This document shows positions 32,532-35,635 of a DNA stretch of 35,635 nt, piece by piece. Made by a program: the position numbers and the translations under genes. This DNA is from Paenibacillus barengoltzii NBRC 101215 (GTDB lineage: Bacteria > Bacillota > Bacilli > Paenibacillales > Paenibacillaceae). The notes under the pieces were generated by a model that was not told where the DNA came from, did not search any database, and worked only from the letters and a program-made list of their open reading frames with translations. How positions within the stretch are numbered: the stretch's first letter is position 1; each line of letters begins with the position of its first letter. Location of the stretch: positions 1-35,635 of the forward strand of contig NZ_BILV01000062.1 of the NCBI RefSeq assembly GCF_004000745.1. The letters are read 5' to 3'.

Positions 32532-32571
32532 CGCGGTCCTTCTGCTGAATTTATCGTTGGAGGAATGGAAA

Positions 32572-33279
32572 TTGAAGCAGATGATATCTGGCTGGCGGCA
32601 TGTGTTTAAGCTGGATCCGGACCGTCAGCTGGACGATCGGTCACTGGAAGCGGTGTGTCTGTCGGGGACAGATGCTGTGATGATCGGCGGATCGAGCGGG
32701 GTGACCTATGACAATACGGTGGACCTGCTGTCTCGCGTGCGTCGTTTTGAGGTTCCTTGCGTGTTGGAGATTTCCAATCTTGAGGCGGTCGTACCGGGAT
32801 TCGACCTTTATATGATTCCGATCGTGCTGAATGCAGGACATCAAGATTGGATCATCGGGCATCATGCCAAGGCAATCGAGCAGTACGGGCACCTGATTCC
32901 TTGGGAAATGCTCGTGCCGGAAGGCTATCTCGTGCTCAATCCAGAGGCGACGGTCGCTAAGGTAACGAAGGCGCAAGCCCTATTGGAGCCGGTGTCAGTC
33001 CGGTCATATGCCCAAGTGGCGGATCGTTTGCTTCAGCTTCCGATTGTCTATTTGGAATATAGCGGGCAGATCGGAGATTTTGAGTTAGTAGCGGACGTAA
33101 GGCGGACACTGGATCAAGCCCATCTATTCTATGGCGGCGGGATCGTGGATGCGGAAACGGCGTGCCGCGCAGCTGCCGTGAGCGATACGGTGGTTGTCGG
33201 CAACGCAGTGTACGATAACCTGGAGCGGGCGCTCGAGACGGTGGCGGCGGTGAAGGGCTCCGCTGCAGCTGAGAGCTAG
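32572..33279 (+). CDS. pcrB: Heptaprenylglyceryl phosphate synthase
   Basis: 235 residues. I choose TTG 32572 (LKQMISGWRHVFKLDPDR): GGAGG at 32559-32563 is 8 bases upstream, and family members start close to the W-x-HVFKLDP segment. TTG 32557 lies before the ribosome site. It couples heptaprenyl diphosphate to sn-glycerol-1-phosphate, making an archaeal-type ether lipid precursor in Bacillota. It is a TIM barrel: VFKLDPDRQL, GTDAVMIGGSSGVTYDN, VPCVLEISN, and phosphate-binding YLEYSGQIGD and FYGGGIVDAETAC near the end. pcrA follows, as in Bacillus and Paenibacillus. Confidence 0.92.
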   Translation: MKQMISGWRHVFKLDPDRQLDDRSLEAVCLSGTDAVMIGGSSGVTYDNTVDLLSRVRRFEVPCVLEISNLEAVVPGFDLYMIPIVLNAGHQDWIIGHHAKAIEQYGHLIPWEMLVPEGYLVLNPEATVAKVTKAQALLEPVSVRSYAQVADRLLQLPIVYLEYSGQIGDFELVADVRRTLDQAHLFYGGGIVDAETACRAAAVSDTVVVGNAVYDNLERALETVAAVKGSAAAES

Positions 33280-33355
33280 AAGCAAGCGGGGAAGAGGGGA
33301 CGAGCTGAAAACGCCAGCGTCGCCATCTGCGTGGAGAGGAAGGGGCTCCAGCTTT

Positions 33356-33539
33356 GTAACGGACACCACGGACCTTATTGCTCGGAATAACGAGCCCCGG
33401 CGCAGCTAACGGACTGAGAAGACCTTATTTGCCCAAATCTGGCCCCTCCAGACTCGGTTGGGGTGAAATAGCGTCGTCTGAGTCCGTTACATCGGGAAAT
33501 CCGTGGGAAATGAACGAATAACGGCTCTGGAGTCTGTTA
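33356..33539. repeat. TAACGGACT palindromic repeat cluster between pcrB and pcrA
   Basis: Two direct copies start GTAACGGAC (33356-33380) and CTAACGGAC (33406-33431), both ending GACCTTATT. An inverted partner at 33465-33490 (GAAATAGCGTC to GTCCGTTAC) makes 33406-33490 a palindrome of about 28 imperfect pairs. A further weak copy is at 33519-33539 (TAACGG to CTGTTA). The remaining bases of the 320-base gap hold no gene I can support. Confidence 0.65.
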
Positions 33540-33601
33540 TCAGTGATCGCAAAGACGAAGACGAAGAAGATGTGTGTCTATAAAAGGAAGGAGCAAGTTT
33601 G

Positions 33602-35635
33602 ATGCAACCTGTGAACATACAAGAGGCGGTAAGCCGCCTGAATCCGCAGCAAAGACAAGCCGTCGAGGCGACCGAAGGGCCGCTGCTGATTATGGCCGGC
33701 GCCGGCAGCGGCAAGACGCGTGTGCTGACGCACCGCATCGCCTACCTGATCGCAACGCGCAAAGCCCCGCCTTGGGCGATTCTCGCGATTACGTTTACGA
33801 ACAAAGCGGCCCGTGAAATGCAGGATCGGGTATCTCGGTTGGTAGGCGGTCCGGAGGGACGGGACATTTGGGTGTCGACGTTCCACTCGATGTGCGTGCG
33901 CATTTTGCGGCGGGATATTGAGCGGATCGGGTTCACCTCCAACTTCTCCATCCTGGATTCTACGGACCAACTGTCGGTGATTCGCAACTGCATGAAAGAA
34001 CAGAACATCGACACGAAGAAATTTGAGCCGAAGGCGGTTCAAGCGGCCATCAGTGCAGCGAAGAACGAACTGATCACGCCGCAGCAGTATGAACAGAAGA
34101 TCGGTGATTATTTTGAAGGTATTGTAGCGAAGATCTATATCCAATACCAGAAGCAGCTGCGCCAAAACAACTCGCTGGACTTCGACGACCTGATCATGAA
34201 GACCATCGAATTGTTTAAAGCGGCTCCGGATGTGCTCGATTTTTATCAGAAAAAATTTCAATACATCCACGTCGACGAATACCAGGATACGAACCGTGCG
34301 CAGTATATGCTGTGCCGGATGCTGGCAGACAAGCATCACCGCATCTGCGTCGTCGGCGACAGCGACCAATCGATCTATCGTTGGCGCGGGGCGGATATCA
34401 GCAATATCCTGAACTTCGAGAAGGATTATCCTGAGGCCAAGACGATTTTGCTGGAGCAGAACTATCGTTCCACCTCAACGATTCTGAATGCGGCCAACGA
34501 AGTCATTGGAAATAACACCGGACGCAAGCCAAAGAAGCTGTGGACCGACAAGGGCGACGGCGACAAAATCAAGGTTTACCGCGCGGATTCGGAGCATGAC
34601 GAGGGGTATTTTGTTACCACGGAAATTCATAACAGCGTCAAAAGCGGACGGAACTACCGCGATCATGCCATTTTGTACCGGACGAACGCGCAGTCGCGGG
34701 TGATCGAGGAAATTTTGATCAAATCGGATATCCCGTATCAGATCGTGGGCGGCATTAAGTTCTATGATCGCAAAGAGATCAAGGACTTGCTCGCTTACCT
34801 GCGCGTGCTGTCTAACCCGGATGATGACATTAGCTTGACGCGGATCATCAATGTACCTAAACGGGGCATTGGCGACACAACTGTAGCGAAGCTGGCAGAT
34901 GCTGCAGCGCAGCGAGGGACTTCGATCTACCGCGTGCTTGAAGTGGTGGACGATCTGGGCTTTGCCGGGCGGACGCGGAATGCGTTGGTTGAGTTTTTTG
35001 ACATGATTCATGGGTTGCACCAGATGGTTCCTTACCTGTCGGTTACGGAGCTGACGGAGAAACTGCTGGAAGTCACCCAATACCGGCTGGAGCTGCAAAA
35101 TGAAAATACGCTCGAAGCCCGTTCGCGGCTGGAGAATATCGACGAGTTCCTGTCCGTGACGATGGAATTCGAGAACAATAATGAAGACAAGTCCCTGGTT
35201 TCCTTCCTGACCGATCTGGCGCTGATCGCCGATATCGACAGCATGAACGATAACAGTGACGCGGAGAAACCTAACGACGACGCGGTTGTGCTGATGACGA
35301 TGCACAGTGCGAAGGGCCTGGAGTTCCCCGTCGTGTTCATCATCGGCATGGAGGAAGGCGTCTTCCCGCATAGCCGGGCGTTCCTCGATAACGAGGAACT
35401 GGAGGAAGAGCGCCGCTTGGCGTACGTGGGCATCACCCGCGCCGAGGAGAAGCTGTACCTCTCGTGCGCGCAGATGCGCACGCTGTTCGGCCGCACGACG
35501 GCGAATCCGCCGTCCCGGTTCCTCGATGAAATCCCCGAGGAACTCAAGGAGGACGGCGGTCGCGTGCCGCGCGACCGCTACGGCCGAGGCGCCGGCGTGG
35601 GCGGCGCCTACAGCGGCCGCGGCTTCAGCAGCGCC
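33602..35635 (+). CDS. pcrA: ATP-dependent 3'-5' DNA helicase PcrA (3' end outside window)
   Basis: ATG 33602 with AAGGAG about 8 bases upstream. The frame is open to the last base, so 678 residues are visible of a protein usually 720-780 long. PcrA unwinds DNA in repair and rolling-circle replication and removes RecA. UvrD-family motifs in order: LNPQQRQAV (Q motif), [12 protein letters not shown] (I), [12 protein letters not shown] (Ia), [25 protein letters not shown] (II), [16 protein letters not shown] (III), LEQNYRST (IV), [17 protein letters not shown] (V), and [14 protein letters not shown] (VI). All look intact. The visible end is turning into the variable Gly/Arg-rich linker ([16 protein letters not shown]) before the C-terminal polymerase-binding tail. 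Confidence 0.97.
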   Translation, partial: MQPVNIQEAVSRLNPQQRQAVEATEGPLLIMAGAGSGKTRVLTHRIAYLIATRKAPPWAILAITFTNKAAREMQDRVSRLVGGPEGRDIWVSTFHSMCVRILRRDIERIGFTSNFSILDSTDQLSVIRNCMKEQNIDTKKFEPKAVQAAISAAKNELITPQQYEQKIGDYFEGIVAKIYIQYQKQLRQNNSLDFDDLIMKTIELFKAAPDVLDFYQKKFQYIHVDEYQDTNRAQYMLCRMLADKHHRICVVGDSDQSIYRWRGADISNILNFEKDYPEAKTILLEQNYRSTSTILNAANEVIGNNTGRKPKKLWTDKGDGDKIKVYRADSEHDEGYFVTTEIHNSVKSGRNYRDHAILYRTNAQSRVIEEILIKSDIPYQIVGGIKFYDRKEIKDLLAYLRVLSNPDDDISLTRIINVPKRGIGDTTVAKLADAAAQRGTSIYRVLEVVDDLGFAGRTRNALVEFFDMIHGLHQMVPYLSVTELTEKLLEVTQYRLELQNENTLEARSRLENIDEFLSVTMEFENNNEDKSLVSFLTDLALIADIDSMNDNSDAEKPNDDAVVLMTMHSAKGLEFPVVFIIGMEEGVFPHSRAFLDNEELEEERRLAYVGITRAEEKLYLSCAQMRTLFGRTTANPPSRFLDEIPEELKEDGGRVPRDRYGRGAGVGGAYSGRGFSSA

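Noticed and set aside
33578..35547. Long minus-strand open frames opposite pcrA (33578-34369, 34475-35371, 35032-35547)
   Set aside because: They mirror the codon bias of the intact pcrA gene, contain low-complexity Arg/His/Ser-rich text, and have no ribosome sites or recognisable domains.
1..35635. CRISPR array, tRNA, rRNA, prophage or replication origin
   Set aside because: No regularly spaced repeats, cloverleaf sequence, rRNA-like conserved block, phage structural gene or DnaA-box cluster was seen on reading both strands.

Overview
The window looks like chromosomal DNA of a Paenibacillaceae-type Gram-positive (Paenibacillus or a close relative). Reasons: strong AGGAGG-type ribosome sites, many TTG and GTG starts, the pcrB-pcrA gene pair, a DUF6809-type protein, a holin-like type I toxin gene, and an S-layer/secondary-cell-wall-type polysaccharide locus. 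The genus is an inference, because no rRNA or other decisive marker lies in the window.

Layout. (1) 1-2.6 kb: the 3' end of a U32 peptidase gene, a 27-codon holin-like toxin with a candidate antisense antitoxin RNA, two small minus-strand genes (a DUF6809-like protein and a ribbon-helix-helix regulator), and an unknown 65-residue gene behind a long leader. (2) 2.7-6.1 kb: galU (UDP-glucose) and, convergent with it, a large O-antigen-ligase/polymerase-type membrane protein with a TPR-like tail. (3) 6.18-7.43 kb: a decayed IS3-family element. (4) 7.43-17.28 kb, minus strand, visibly AT-rich: one apparent operon read in the order wecC-type dehydrogenase, FkbM methyltransferase with coiled coil, CgeB-like glycosyltransferase, GT2+GT4 fusion, unknown 535-residue protein, Wzm permease, Wzt ATPase. 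(5) 17.28-17.47 kb: divergent promoter region with a perfect 12-bp inverted repeat. (6) 17.47-26.4 kb, plus strand: coiled-coil protein, a second CgeB-like glycosyltransferase fused to GT4, a GT4-like transferase, rmlA, rmlC, GT2, rmlB, rmlD, then a strong terminator. (7) 26.5-29.95 kb: two GT2 transferases and the polyprenyl-phosphate sugar-1-phosphate transferase that would start glycan assembly. (8) 30-32.2 kb: a minus-strand acyltransferase and a divergent GDPD-like phosphodiesterase. (9) 32.2-35.6 kb: a repeat-rich spacer, pcrB, more palindromic repeats, and the first 678 codons of pcrA.

Together the genes describe an ABC-transporter-dependent glycan pathway. The PCPT enzyme primes undecaprenyl phosphate, RmlABCD supply dTDP-rhamnose, GalU supplies UDP-glucose, and the WecC-like enzyme supplies UDP-ManNAcA. 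About six glycosyltransferases build the chain, FkbM and acyltransferase proteins may modify it, Wzm/Wzt export it, and the Wzy_C protein may transfer it to an acceptor such as an S-layer protein. Flanking housekeeping genes (U32 peptidase, galU, pcrB-pcrA) look GC-richer, while 7.4-21 kb is AT-rich, which suggests acquisition or replacement of the glycan-specific core next to the IS remnant.

The most notable points are the toxin/antisense RNA module, the paired CgeB-like proteins that both carry what looks like an inactivated GT-A domain, the shared C-terminal tail on two coiled-coil proteins, the unknown 535- and 210-residue proteins, the divergent operator-like palindrome, and the terminator-bearing leader and repeat families around pcrB-pcrA. 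I found no CRISPR array, tRNA, rRNA or replication origin.
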